Source: Thoreauomyces humboldtii (Eukaryota > Chytridiomycota > Chytridiomycetes > Spizellomycetales > Powellomycetaceae). From it: a stretch of DNA of 17,435 bases. Shown here piece after piece: positions 7,467-17,316 of this stretch. Made by a program: the position numbers and the translations under genes. Below the pieces are notes generated by a model. The model was not told the origin of the DNA. It did no database searches and saw only the letters and a program-made list of their open reading frames with translations. The number at the start of each line of letters is the position of its first letter. The stretch's first letter is position 1. The stretch covers positions 1 through 17,435 of the forward strand of contig JADGJA010000473.1 of NCBI GenBank assembly GCA_027596035.1. The letters run 5' to 3'.

Positions 7467-10400
7467 TTAAGTTAGCAATGTCGATCGTCCGTGGCTTGCT
7501 CGATGCGATTTGCAATACCGTTTCTTCTTCAGGGCGGGCTCGGTCGAACCATCCGGAAGGGAAACATCTGCAGCTACTCCTTCATTTACCGGACTCTCTT
7601 CTGCTTCCGCTGCCGGCGCTAAAGGCGCAGTCTAGCGGGAAAGATCAAGGTGAGACTAGAGGAGCCGTGTCAAGCAACGACAATTCATACAGATTCATTT
7701 GTAACATCCAGCAGGTCGCTTGCCGCGCTGGAACGAGCCGAAGTCTTGCTAACGGCTGATTGCCTCATTGACTGCTTTCTCGAAGTTTTTATTTCCACAG
7801 TAGAGACGGACGCGCGGTCATCAGAGCGAGTCGATCGCCGAGATTTGCCATTTACGAGTTGATTGGCGTTGACAACAGCTTGATGTGGCTCATCGAATAT
7901 TGGTTCGATATCGTTGGCGCGGTCCAGTACTGGCAATATGGTTACCACATTGTCCAATTTTGCAAGGTTCGTGACGTTGGAAGACACGGAAGTTCTCAAT
8001 GATCGTCTCCGCATGTCTTGTACGACTACCGTAGGTGATGGCGATGACGGTACAGACTGATGATTCAGCAACGCTTCAGGTTGAATCGCATCAGAAACGC
8101 CTGGAAGATCGTCGGATCCCTGACCTCCCGGATCTAAACGACCGGCTCCATCGGTGTCTGACGCTGTCCGAATGTGCCGATCCTGAGCATCACGTAAGGA
8201 TGCCACGAGCAGGGACTGCTCCGACAGCTTCTCCTGCAACTGCTCGAGTTCCATCCCGTGTGTCGCCCGCAACGCCGAGATGGTAGCCAGAGTTTCTGCC
8301 TCCGCAGCGTCCATTGCCTCTACTTTTTCCGCTTTCTGCGCGACCAATTGCTCCTTTGTCTCCGACAGCTCCCATTTGGTTTTTCGCAGCTGTTCCTCCA
8401 AATGAGTGCTGGAGGCTTTCTCCTTTTCCAGGTCGGCGCTTAAGACTTGTAGTTCGTTGTTCAAGTATGAAATCTGACGCTGCAAGACGCCTGAGTTCGG
8501 TCCCCCTGCGCTACCCGCATCTAGTTCGGACTGCTGATTTGCAATCAGGTGAGTTTGTTCCTGAATGCGAGATTCCAGTTTCGAGATACGGTCTAGAATG
8601 GCGAACATAAGCATGGATCCCAGACATCTGCGGTTTGCATTCACACATAATCGTGGGTGCGCACCTTTGTACATCGCGGAAGCCATGTCAAGCTTCTGAT
8701 CCAACCTGTCCTCATCCTGCTCCTCAGCTAATCTCCGACGCTCTTGGTATCGCAGTTCGGCCTCCCGAAGTCGGTCGGTGGTGTCCTTTGCGCACTCTTT
8801 CCGGATGGTCATCTCCTGCTCAACGAGTTTGTATTCGCTGTTGACCAGACGTTTCTTTAGCGATTCGATTTGCGATAGGAGAGCCGTAACATCGGCGCTA
8901 GTCCCTCTTCCTGCACGCATCAATGTTAGCTTTTTGCATTATCCTTGAAAAAATCATGATGACATACCAATGGATGCCGCAATATCTGAAAGCGCTACAT
9001 CAGTTAGAATGAGCAATGGGTTTTGGGGGCTACGAAAAGTTTCTTACCGGCATCGGCAATGCGACTCAATGCCCCAGCTCTTTGAGCGAATCGGAAAACT
9101 TCGGAAGAAACCCGTGCATGCTTCACAGATGGGTTGACTGCGGGGACTATACATCAGTATTCAAAAAATAAAGGTAAACCTGGTCTTCTGTCTGACCATT
9201 AATTACGAAAGCCTAAGTGAAGTCTTCAGCTTTTATTTCGTTGAAACTCCTTTGATATCGAATGGCTTACCGGAAGACCATGCTCAAAGTACGGCTGCAA
9301 AAGCGCTGTCAGTTTGCTTTCACGCCATGGCACCACAGACTTCTTGCCAGTGCGCGCTTGATTTTGACGCTTTGCTTCTACGCACATCGCAAGAGTCTGG
9401 TAACACCGGAAGGAGATCAGAACGCATCCGTTTGTAGGTAGCTTGATTCAACTTACGTGCAAGCTCTTGTTGATGTTCTTAGTCTCTCGATGAGCTTGTC
9501 CTTCCACACCGGATTGAGCCAAACGTTCCGCGCCTGCAAGATCCACAACCGCGAGACGACTTGTCTCTATATTGCCCGTCTGTATTTTGAATGAGTCTCT
9601 TTCAGCGAAATGCCCATAACTCCTTTGCGCAGACGGTAGTAGCCATACCAAAGCCTTCATCGATCCGGCAACAGGGATACGTAGTAGCTTGACAACGGAC
9701 ACGAGATGGGATCGGGAGCTGATCTCGTTCATCTGCGTAGCCTGGGCACTACGGTTGCCTGTAGCCTTTTTCACCAGCGCGACCGCTTCTTCCATTGTCC
9801 GCACGCGTGTTTCCTGCAGTTTGTGGATGTACTTAATATGAAACAAGTGGTTAGAAGTAACTCGCAGAAAAGAGGCATGTTAAAAGTGCACCTTTCTGCC
9901 GTCCGCATCTTCCTTCAGTTGCGAGACGGGCCTTTTTGTCAGGCGATCCGCCGCACCATGCTGGAAAATCTTGTCGTTCGTCTCTTTTGCCTGCTCGACC
10001 GGTGCAGCCTGGAGGTCATAAACCTGGTTCGTCTGCGTCAATATACCTGTTGCTTATTGACTTGCAACTTGTCAGCTTCCTTACCTGCTCCATGTAAATC
10101 TTGAATACCAAAAGAGTTAGTAGATGTTCAGACTTTCTGGAGTTCCAAAGCTTACCTCGGCAAAAGATAGGAAGACACTGTACTCTGCTTCCAAGCCCTC
10201 TATACTGCTACTATCAGGATACACTCATCCAAACCTTTCAGCGATCCTGAGACCCACCTGATTCAATTGTACTTTTCTTCAAGAGGCCCCCAACCACCGC
10301 ATCCACGTCATTCCATTGGGTAGGCTTATACCGCTTCTTCGACTGAGCGGCCCCGATACGTGTAAGAAGTCCCTCAATAACGCGGAGGAGAACGCCGGGG

Positions 10401-11035
10401 TTTCCGTCGACTCCACTAGTAGTAAATGTCTGATTGCAAGGCATGAGCTGTCCGTGCCTGAGGTTTCCATCCCAGGCCAAGGATATTCCGTACCTTGCCG
10501 CTTGAAGACGCTCCGTACGCAAGCAACGCCCCAGTGGTCTCTCCAGGTCCCAGCATCTTTCCCACCACGGGTCCAAGCACCTCGTCGAACAGATGCTCCT
10601 GTGTAGTGTCATCTGCGAACACTTTGGTGAACTGGAAAGTTTCACGTCGCGGAACGCTGCCGAGTCGGGTTGCCTGAGGAGTTTCGCGTGGGCTTGGGTC
10701 AGCCATACGACGTTGCACCTAGGAGCATCCGCGGGGTACCCAGTGGAATACCTCCGTGGAAAGCACCTCGACTTCGGTGGGCGTCACAGAGTTGACAAAG
10801 CGCGCATCCGTCGTCGGACGTAAGCGCAAAAATACCTGGACGTGGAAAGTATTTAAGCGGACTTCGATTGACGGAAACTTTCGAAGATCTTCCTTACTGG
10901 TACTAGCTCGCTCGTATCGGATTCCAGACTATCATCTTCAGCAGGTTTTCTTTTCTTCGGACGCCCTGGTCCGCGCTTTTTCACAGGAACGTCCACGACC
11001 ACTGTCGCCGACGGCGTGGGAGCGGCGGATGCCAT
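7467..11035 (-). CDS. Kinesin-6-like motor protein (KIF20/MKLP2-like) with AT-hook N-terminus
   Basis: Microtubule motor. Predicted exons: 11035-10898, 10835-10752, 10718-10494, 10429-10254, 10207-10156, 10099-10085, 10023-9892, 9831-9649, 9579-9457, 9396-9271, 9212-9197, 9137-9048, 8994-8968, 8910-8665, 8592-7691, 7631-7467; about 899 aa. Residues 20-30 (KRGPGRPKKRK) form an AT-hook/basic signal. The motor begins at VFLRLRP (47-53) and has the P-loop GASSSGKT (143-150), EIYMEQVYDL (about 225-234), switch I NEISSRSH (309-316), switch II DLAGAE (348-353) and VPWRESKLTALLQ (about 398-410). The long insert after VYDL, the P-loop context and NPGVLLR favour kinesin-6. A coiled coil spans about 465-690, then a Ser-rich tail. 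Two joins are uncertain (10719-10751 and 10208-10253), where only very short introns keep the frame. The end is also uncertain: without the last splice the protein stops at 7685. Expected role: spindle midzone or cytokinesis, from family knowledge. Confidence 0.85.
9197..9212 (-). other. 16-nt microexon of the kinesin gene
   Basis: Sixteen bases between acceptor cttag and donor gtcaga code AFVIN plus one base. Joined to the next exon at 9137 they give AFVINVNPS, matching the conserved final strand of the kinesin motor (the MIVNVSP-like strand of kinesin-6). Flanking introns are 58 and 59 nt. Confidence 0.8.
10085..10099 (-). other. 15-nt microexon of the kinesin gene
   Basis: Flanked by an acceptor (ttcaag) and a donor (gtaagg), these 15 bases code IYMEQ in phase 0 and restore the conserved kinesin sequence EIYMEQVYDL between exons ending SFAE and starting VYDL. 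The flanking introns are 56 and 61 nt. Conservation of the encoded residues makes the call strong without transcript data. Confidence 0.85.
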
Positions 11036-11712
11036 TCTCGGTCAGGAAGCAGAGTCGAGCTTCAGTCTGCTTCCACCGATTCAGTTGACTCTGATGGAAC
11101 GGTACGCCAATGTCTCTCGAGCTTGCGGTGGTTCTACAGCAAGGACACGAATGTCGAATGTCCAACGTGCAACAATTGTGTCCGAATTAGTCCGATATCC
11201 ACCGCAGGTCCTGTCAGAATTGTTTCGTCAAACCAAACTTCGCATACGCGGGACCCGAGCCGTGCCATCTCTAACGCTGTGAGGACGAGAGAAGCTCCAC
11301 ATCGGCTCTTCTCCCGAAATCAGCGTCAGGGCAATGGGCATCATTCGCAGAAGCAAAGCTGTTACCCGCGAAAAAAAATTCCCAGGATGCCAGGCATACG
11401 GTAAAGGGATGCAATGAGCCATGAAGGATCGTTGACAAGTGTCTACCAACCCTCCACGTATAAGACATCAAGTGAAAGCCCTCCGTCTCTACTTTTATTC
11501 TTGAAGCCATAGAAGCCATCAGAAGGACAACCTTTGACGCGCTTGTACAAAGCCTCACCTCTGTCGCGTCCCCGCGAGTCCCCGCGCGCGTCGTTTCCCC
11601 CTTCGCAAGGCTGTCGATCCCGCCCTCCCTCGCAACAAACCCAACCTTCAGCAGCATTGCAGTAACCTTCACACAACGTTAACAATAGAAGTAAGAACCA
11701 AGTCAGAAAATC
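11036..11712. other. 677-bp divergent spacer, kinesin / tetraspanin
   Basis: No gene is supported here. It must contain the promoters and 5' UTRs of the minus-strand kinesin and the plus-strand tetraspanin. Short open frames on both strands (for example 11443-11895 minus, 11123-11404 plus) have no recognisable motif, and the longest runs into the tetraspanin antisense. A 9-base direct repeat GTCCCCGCG occurs at 11569-11577 and 11579-11587. Pyrimidine- and A-rich sequence just before 11713 looks like a normal leader. No clear TATA box was found. Confidence 0.55.
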
Positions 11713-12472
11713 ATGGTCCGCGCCGCTCGTCTCTGCATGTTCACGGCAACAGCCGCCCTCATCCTGGTCGCTCTCGGATACGCGACGTTCGCTTACACCG
11801 CCTACCTGGGCACCTCCCCGCTCGCGAAGATGGAGATGTTTCCACGTACCGTACTTCTCGGTAACGTCTTGTTCAAAAAGTTCTTCATATTGCATTTACA
11901 TCCCCGACGCTCTGGTCCTAACCTTCGTTCATCATATGTAAAATATAAAAACGAAAGGCATCGCGATCCTAGCTCCAACGGTTCTCGTCACATCGGTCAC
12001 CTCCTGCAGCGGACTATACCGACTCAGTCAACCGCACCTACACGTGACGGTTGTCATGCTCGTCTTCGTCGCGTGCGCACACGCCGTGATCGCATCCCTG
12101 GCATATCGAGAACGATCATCCTCGACGGCTCTCTCCGCAGCCACGGCCCAGTGGACAGCCGCCCCCGTGACGACCCGGGAGCTCGTGGAGACGGACTTCG
12201 CGTGTTGCGGGTGGACGGACATGGCGGCGGTTTCCACGGGTGGGATCTGCATGGCGGACAGGGCGTGTCGGGATGTGGTCGCGGCGTGGAGGGTGTCGAT
12301 GGCTCCGATCGTGGGTGGACTGCTGTGTGCCGGAGTCGGGGTGTTCGTTACGGCCGCGGGCGGGGTGCTGCTGTTAATTAGAAGCTTGCGGTTGAGGAAC
12401 GTGAGGCTCATGACGGAATTGAAAGCGCAGAGGCCGATGAAGGTGGGTCGGCCATGTCCTGGACGGGCTTGA
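11713..12472 (+). CDS. Small tetraspanin-like four-pass membrane protein
   Basis: Exons 11713-11860 and 11958-12472, with a 97-nt intron (gtaacg...gaaag), join as TVLL-G-IAILAP and give 220 aa. Four hydrophobic segments are seen: about 8-32 (TATAALILVALGYATFAYTA), 50-70, 79-98 (TVVMLVFVACAHAVIASLAY) and 168-190. The large loop between segments 3 and 4 is only about 60 residues and carries the tetraspanin hallmark CCG (C132-C133-G134, in FACCGW) plus two further cysteines (GGIC and DRAC), enough for two disulfides. The C-terminal tail is short and basic. Fungal tetraspanins such as Pls1 act at the plasma membrane in polarised growth; whether this is an orthologue cannot be told by eye. The longer open frame that continues unspliced from 11713 to 12381 loses all of this and is rejected. 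Its stop lies 74 bp from the DIS3 stop, a tight convergent pair. Confidence 0.8.
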
Positions 12473-12546
12473 GGGAAGTAGAAATTACGAAAGGTCGGCA
12501 AATACAAGGGCTTCCCTAGTTCTAGTGTAGAAAGGACTCCGAGGAA

Positions 12547-15500
12547 CTACTTTTGTCGTTTGCTCTTCTTGACTACCTTTCCCGCTGCGGTATCCGCCTG
12601 CAGCTGTGCCTGTGACTCGGTGATATCCTCAAGCTTGACGCTGACACCCTCCACCCAAGGCTCCGTCAACCTGACGACAAGCCGACTCCTCCTCGCCGCT
12701 CCTCCCGCCTCCTCAACACAGACAATGACCTTGACCTTGGAGAACAGCTTGATCTCGACATCGCCGGCAATGAGCCGGTTCTGCTCGCCATCGTATACAA
12801 ACGGTGACGGTGTTCCTTTGCTCGCGTCGTCCGAGGACGAATAGACGTAACCCTCGATTCCGAACTTGGGAATGAGCACCGAGAAACCGTTCTTCATGAC
12901 GCGAATTACGTAGGCCTCCTCCGAGACGATCTTGCCCTTGAAGAAGAGGTTCGTGAAGAGCTCGACCGAGGATCGTGAGGCTTGCTGCGCTTGCCGATGG
13001 CGGTAGTTGAGGACTGCAAATGGGGGAGAGGGAAAAGTCAGCAAAGAGCCAGGAGAGCCTTCAAACGAGATCCCGACAGACCATCGCTGAGCTCCTTCAA
13101 CTTGTCTTTGTCGACCAGATCGCTAACATAGCCCTTCTCATAACCGATAGCGACTGCCAAAAGACGGTGAACAACGAGATCCGAGTAACGACGGATGGGT
13201 GACGTGAAATGCGTGTAGATCGGTGTTGCAAGACCGTAATGCCAGAAGTCCTGCTCTGCCACAACGCCCGAACAGAAGTATACGGCCTGCATCATGCACC
13301 GTGTGGTGAGGATGCGGATGAGTTTGTTGACGTAAGGATCCGAAGGAACGACGGCATGGTCCAGAGAATCGGCAAGCGACTTGCTCGTGGTAACGTCGAT
13401 GGTGATGCCGAGTTCGCCTACTGCCTTCTGTAGGCCTTCGAAGTTCGTCGCTGGTGGTTTTGGGTGTCGACGAAGCATTGAGCTCTCGGGGAACGCCTCA
13501 AAAGCCTTCTTGGCGACCCAGATGTTTGCGAGCAACATGAACTCCTCGACCAGAGCGTTCGTGTCCTTGAGTTCCTTCAATTCAACGTCGACGGGATCCT
13601 GCTGATCTTCCTCGAGCTTGAAGCGGACCTCCGGAGATGCAAGGGTCAATGCCCCAGCTTCTAATCGCAGGGCACGCAGCTTCTTCGCCAGGCCGTTGAG
13701 AAGCTTGATGCCGGTCGAGACCGGGTCGTGCAGAGTGGCGTCGTCTAGTCGAGCTTGCGCCTCGTCGTATGTGAGGGAAGCCTTGGAACGGATGACGCTC
13801 TTCATGAATTTGACGTCCACAACCGTAGCGTCAGGTCGCATCTCCCATATGCAGGAAAACGCAAGTCTATCAACATCCGATCGCAGGGAACACAAGTTGG
13901 TGCCCAGAAGACTAGGCAACATGTCAATGCGCTTGTTGACAAGATAAACGGTGGTTCCACGTCTTCGCGCTTCCATGTCCATAGCGTTGTCTGGTCGGAC
14001 AAAGTGACTCACGTCAGCGATATGAACGCCAACCTCCATGTTTCCGTTTGGCAGAGGACGACAATGCAGCGCATCATCGATATCAGTACATCCTGGGGGA
14101 TCGATGCTGCACACGTCGAGATGTCGGAAGTCGGTGCGGTTCACCAGATGTTCGTCCCGTACCACCCACTCCTCGCCCTCCGCAGGAAGGAAGCTCAGAA
14201 CCTGCGGCGAGAATGGTGCAAACGGAACGTCGTGCTCGAGGAGCACAACCTCTGTTTCTGTCGCCCGGTCGCCGACCTCACCCAGCGTCCGAACGAAATG
14301 CCCCGATGGGTATCTCGAGTTCTTTGCCCAGCCATCAATGGCAACGATGATCCGTCGTCCCACCAGACTGTCAGCTTGTCGCGTGCGAATGCGGATTTTT
14401 GGGATCTTCTTGTCCATTGCCCAGAAAAAGACAGATTGTTGCGAAGCCATACCGCCGGTAGAAGATACCGAGGACTTTTCGATGGTCCCGCAGAAGGGGC
14501 GCCAGTTTCGCTTGATGATGCCAACAACCTTGGCAGTAGGTACGGTCTCCTTCACCTCAACATCAGTGTCCATCTTGTCCCCGCTGTTGTCCGCATCCTC
14601 CTCGGTTCGATTGGCCTCTTCCTCTTCCAAAATCATGCCTACTGGGACGTGCCATTCGCTTCGAGGCAAGAATTGAAGAGCCACTACATCGCCGTGGATA
14701 GCGCGGTTCAGGTGTTCACGGCCAACGATGAGAATTGTTCGCTCCTCTTTCGCAACCTCAGCGAACACGCTGCCTTCCAAGAAATTGCTTGGGCTGATGC
14801 TCAGCTTGCCCGAGAAAAAGCCACCTGATCGAAGACCCGCAGATATTTGCGAATTTGAAAGATGCTAAGGTAACGGCATTAGCGATCGTCGGTTCGGAGG
14901 AACCAGCAGTCAAGAAAACCAACCTCCGGATAAGAGAACTTCTCCTCTTCATCGGCGTTGTCCTCGTTCACCGTCGCAACCATGTCAATCAATTCCGGGA
15001 ATTCTGCCAAAGAAGAAACGTATTCTCGCACTGTGCCGAGTTAGATGGATTCCGGGCATAGCGAGCGGGATTCTGTTATACCTGAGAAAGCTTGCAGGCT
15101 CTCAGCTACTGCCTTCCTTCGGTTGTCGGCATCGTCCGTCACGAGCACGGTTGTGGGGCTGCCGCCCAAATGTTCAGAATACCATGCTGCCGCCGTGCGG
15201 ATTGCTGTACGATCCCAATTAGTTTCGCACAACGGCAGATAGTTGGCATCACAGTTGCTGAGATACCTCGGTCATTTCGATCGTTGGGAGACTCATCGCC
15301 TTTCCGCTCGACATAGGTCTCTCGGTTATGCTCGTTCGAGAACACGTAGAATCGTCGTGCTGGGTCAGAGACGAGCGAGCGAACTCTGGTGTAGACGGGC
15401 AGGCTTCGGTGCTTCAACTCCTCCAGCACAGTCTGCAGGACGATCACGTCCGTGAAAGCTTCGTGCTCCATGACATCAATCTTCCATGGAGTAACGTTTA

Positions 15501-15842
15501 GTTTGATATGCGTGGGAACCCATCGGTGGGGTTCCGGGTGTCGTCCTCACCTGGTGATAGAGGACGTTCGTGTCGGGAACGATGAAATGCGGGTTTTGTG
15601 CTTTTGCCGTCTTTCGAGGGGTCGTCAGAACCGGCGTGGTCTGCTCGGTGCACTTTCGGCATCCTGCCACCCCGCAGTAGATATCATCGCGAAGGTCTGT
15701 GGGAAAGGAGGACCACGACATGACTTGAGAACCTGGATCGACGTTGGGTTGTCCGTGAAAGTGACCACTCACAGTGCTCCTTGACGACCTTGATGACCTG
15801 TCCCCTCTTTGTTTTTCTCACGTATGCCTTGTTCTTCAGCAT
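12547..15842 (-). CDS. DIS3: Exosome ribonuclease Dis3/Rrp44
   Basis: Catalytic subunit of the RNA exosome, with 3'-5' exonuclease and endonuclease activity in nuclear and cytoplasmic RNA decay. Exons: 15842-15773, 15696-15551, 15480-15267, 15204-15082, 15030-14924, 14864-13082, 13013-12547; introns 51-76 nt; 969 aa, close to human and yeast proteins. Order of domains: N-terminal CR3 cysteine motif (YLRDDIYCGVAGCRKC), PIN endonuclease (DTNVLYHQ with D65, E92/E93 in VLQTVLEELK, NDRNDR with D142, TDDADN with D167/D168), cold-shock domains with an acidic insert near 298-325, RNB exonuclease (DPPGCTDIDDAL with D475, D481, D483, D484), and a C-terminal S1 domain ending KKSKRQK. All catalytic acids I know for both activities appear present. 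The start at 15842 matches the conserved family start MLKNKAYVRKTKRG; an in-frame ATG at 15977 would add 45 residues. Confidence 0.97.
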
Positions 15843-16215
15843 TGCTTCGTGACAGGGTTTCCCGAAGCGCTGTACGGTGGTCTCCTTGCGCGGGGAATTC
15901 CAGCTGCGAATCGCAAGAGCGAGGGAGAGATCTACGAAGGTGCCTTTGTGGTAAGGAGAAGGGAGATCAACCAGCATTCCTCATTAGGTAAGCAGTCCTG
16001 CAAAAGTCTAAGCCCCTCTCAGCCTCGGACAGCTCACGACACCAGTCCATCACCCGTCACGATACACAGGCAGTATAACTCACGACGAGCTGGGACGGGA
16101 ACGGAACTGGAAAGCATCAATGGATTATATAAAATGGAGTAGCTTCTAAAGAAACTGTAGTACATGCGAGGGAAGATGCACCAAACGCCATGACTAGTGA
16201 TACGAAGGTTCATCA
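15843..16215. other. 373-bp spacer, DIS3 promoter side and ceramidase 3' side
   Basis: No separate gene is supported. Both neighbours are on the minus strand, so this should hold the 3' UTR and terminator of the ceramidase gene (nearer 16215) and the promoter and 5' UTR of DIS3 (nearer 15843). An AT-rich motif TTATATAAAA at 16125-16134 stands out in GC-rich surroundings; on the minus strand (TTTTATATAA) it could be a polyadenylation efficiency element of the ceramidase transcript or a distal TATA-like element for DIS3. The stretch 15843-15977 is open in the DIS3 frame. Confidence 0.5.
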
Positions 16216-17185
16216 TCAGTTCACCTTCTTCTCGTCAACCGCCGCCTTTGGCACCAGGACGGGGAACACGCCACCCCACACAGTCACTTCGACGTCCGTC
16301 CTTCCAGTCGCCATGAGCCTCGCAAAATGACACCCGACGACCGAAACGTATCCCGAGTATCCAGTCAGAAGATGCCACCAAGCGTGGAGCTCCAACCCAA
16401 CGCGAAGGGGATATCCGATGGCGTTGCGGTGCTCCTGTATCGCTCCGCAGTGGGTCTGGTCGGTCGTCCACAGGAAGAAGGCGAGGAGCATCGTGAACAC
16501 GCAGAGAACGATCATCCCGAGGAGGATCTTGGCCTCGTGTAGACGGGTGCGGGAGATCAGACGGATGTTGTTGACGGCGAGTCCGACCTGGATCACGAGG
16601 AGGCTGGCGAAGGTGGTTTGGAACAGGATCGGGGTTTCGAGGAGGAGGTAGGCGGCCGTCGACGCTGTGAAGACGGTGGCAAGACCGAGAATGGTCTTCG
16701 GAGATGATTCGCGGCTAAACATTTGGATGCTGCGAGAAAGTGAAGGAAGCATGCATTAGACGGATGTTCTACCAAGCCTGGAAAGACACGATCTGGTCGA
16801 CTTACTGGCAGTACAGGAACACGCAGGTGGAAAAGAGCATCGGCAGCTCATCCAATAATTGAGCCGCGTGCGACAGCGTTCCGTGGAAGAGGAACGAGCC
16901 CGTTCCGACAAGCATGAGTGCGATGTAACTGAGGTAAAAACGTGGTTCGGCGTGCGTCTTGGCGCATGAATAGATCCCGAGTAATGGCCACAGAAGAAAC
17001 ACAAGATTCGTGCCGGCATTCCAGAACTCGGCGAGATAGGAAGAGACGATGTAGTTTTCCTCGCACCAATCGAGAGATGCTGTTGCTGGACTCCAGTAAC
17101 CTTCCTGACCAGTTGCAATCGATTTCGAGCCCAGAGAAAAGAGAGATGTGAGGTTATAACTATGGGTTTGACTGAGATTGTTCAT
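16216..17185 (-). CDS. YPC1: Alkaline ceramidase (YPC1/YDC1/ACER3-like)
   Basis: Integral membrane amidase of the ER/Golgi that hydrolyses ceramide (or phytoceramide) to a sphingoid base and fatty acid. Exons 17185-16806 and 16729-16216, with a 76-nt intron, give 297 aa, the usual size. Hallmarks: GYW (29-31), the calcium-site motif DWCEENY with D39, W40, E42, N44 and E53 (spacing as in human ACER3), and the active-site set S97, H101, D112 (SFLFHGTLSHAAQLLDELPM) with H242 and H246 in HAWWHLLTG. The spacing S-x3-H, H-x10-D and H-x3-H matches the family, so the zinc site looks intact. About seven hydrophobic helices are present. The C-terminus ends DEKKVN, lysine-rich and possibly ER-retaining. 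The symbol denotes the family; I cannot separate YPC1 from YDC1 or ACER3 by eye. Its promoter side holds a tandem repeat and a TATA-like box. Confidence 0.95.
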
Positions 17186-17204
17186 TGTATTGCTGTAGTT
17201 TTGC

Positions 17205-17245
17205 GGAGTATGAGGTTGAATAGGGGGAGTATGAGGTTGAATAGG
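17205..17245. repeat. Two-copy tandem repeat upstream of the ceramidase gene
   Basis: The 20-base block GGAGTATGAGGTTGAATAGG occurs at 17205-17224 and again at 17226-17245, a 21-bp period. It lies 20-60 bp upstream of the minus-strand ceramidase start, so probably in its leader or proximal promoter. Confidence 0.9.
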
Positions 17246-17290
17246 TACAAGCGGATGAAGGGGCAGGGAGAGGGATTTTCTTTGCAGAGT

Positions 17291-17298
17291 CTTATATA
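17291..17298 (-). promoter_or_regulatory. Candidate TATA box of the ceramidase gene
   Basis: On the minus strand this reads TATATAAG, about 106-113 bp upstream of the predicted ATG at 17185, a plausible distance for a TATA element with a leader of roughly 80 nt. No transcript start is known, so this is a sequence match only. Confidence 0.45.
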
Positions 17299-17316
17299 CC
17301 TGGACGGTGTTTCCAT

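Noticed and set aside
7295..7862. Open frames on the plus strand downstream of the BBOF1-like gene
   Set aside because: They overlap the kinesin 3' end on the other strand and show no motif or splice chain.
11713..12381. Unspliced 222-codon frame starting at the tetraspanin ATG
   Set aside because: After 11860 it becomes arginine-rich random sequence; splicing at 11860/11958 restores membrane helices and the CCG motif.
13755..14828. 357-codon open frame on the plus strand
   Set aside because: It is antisense to the DIS3 RNB exon, has no recognisable domain, and the opposite strand shows strong catalytic motifs.
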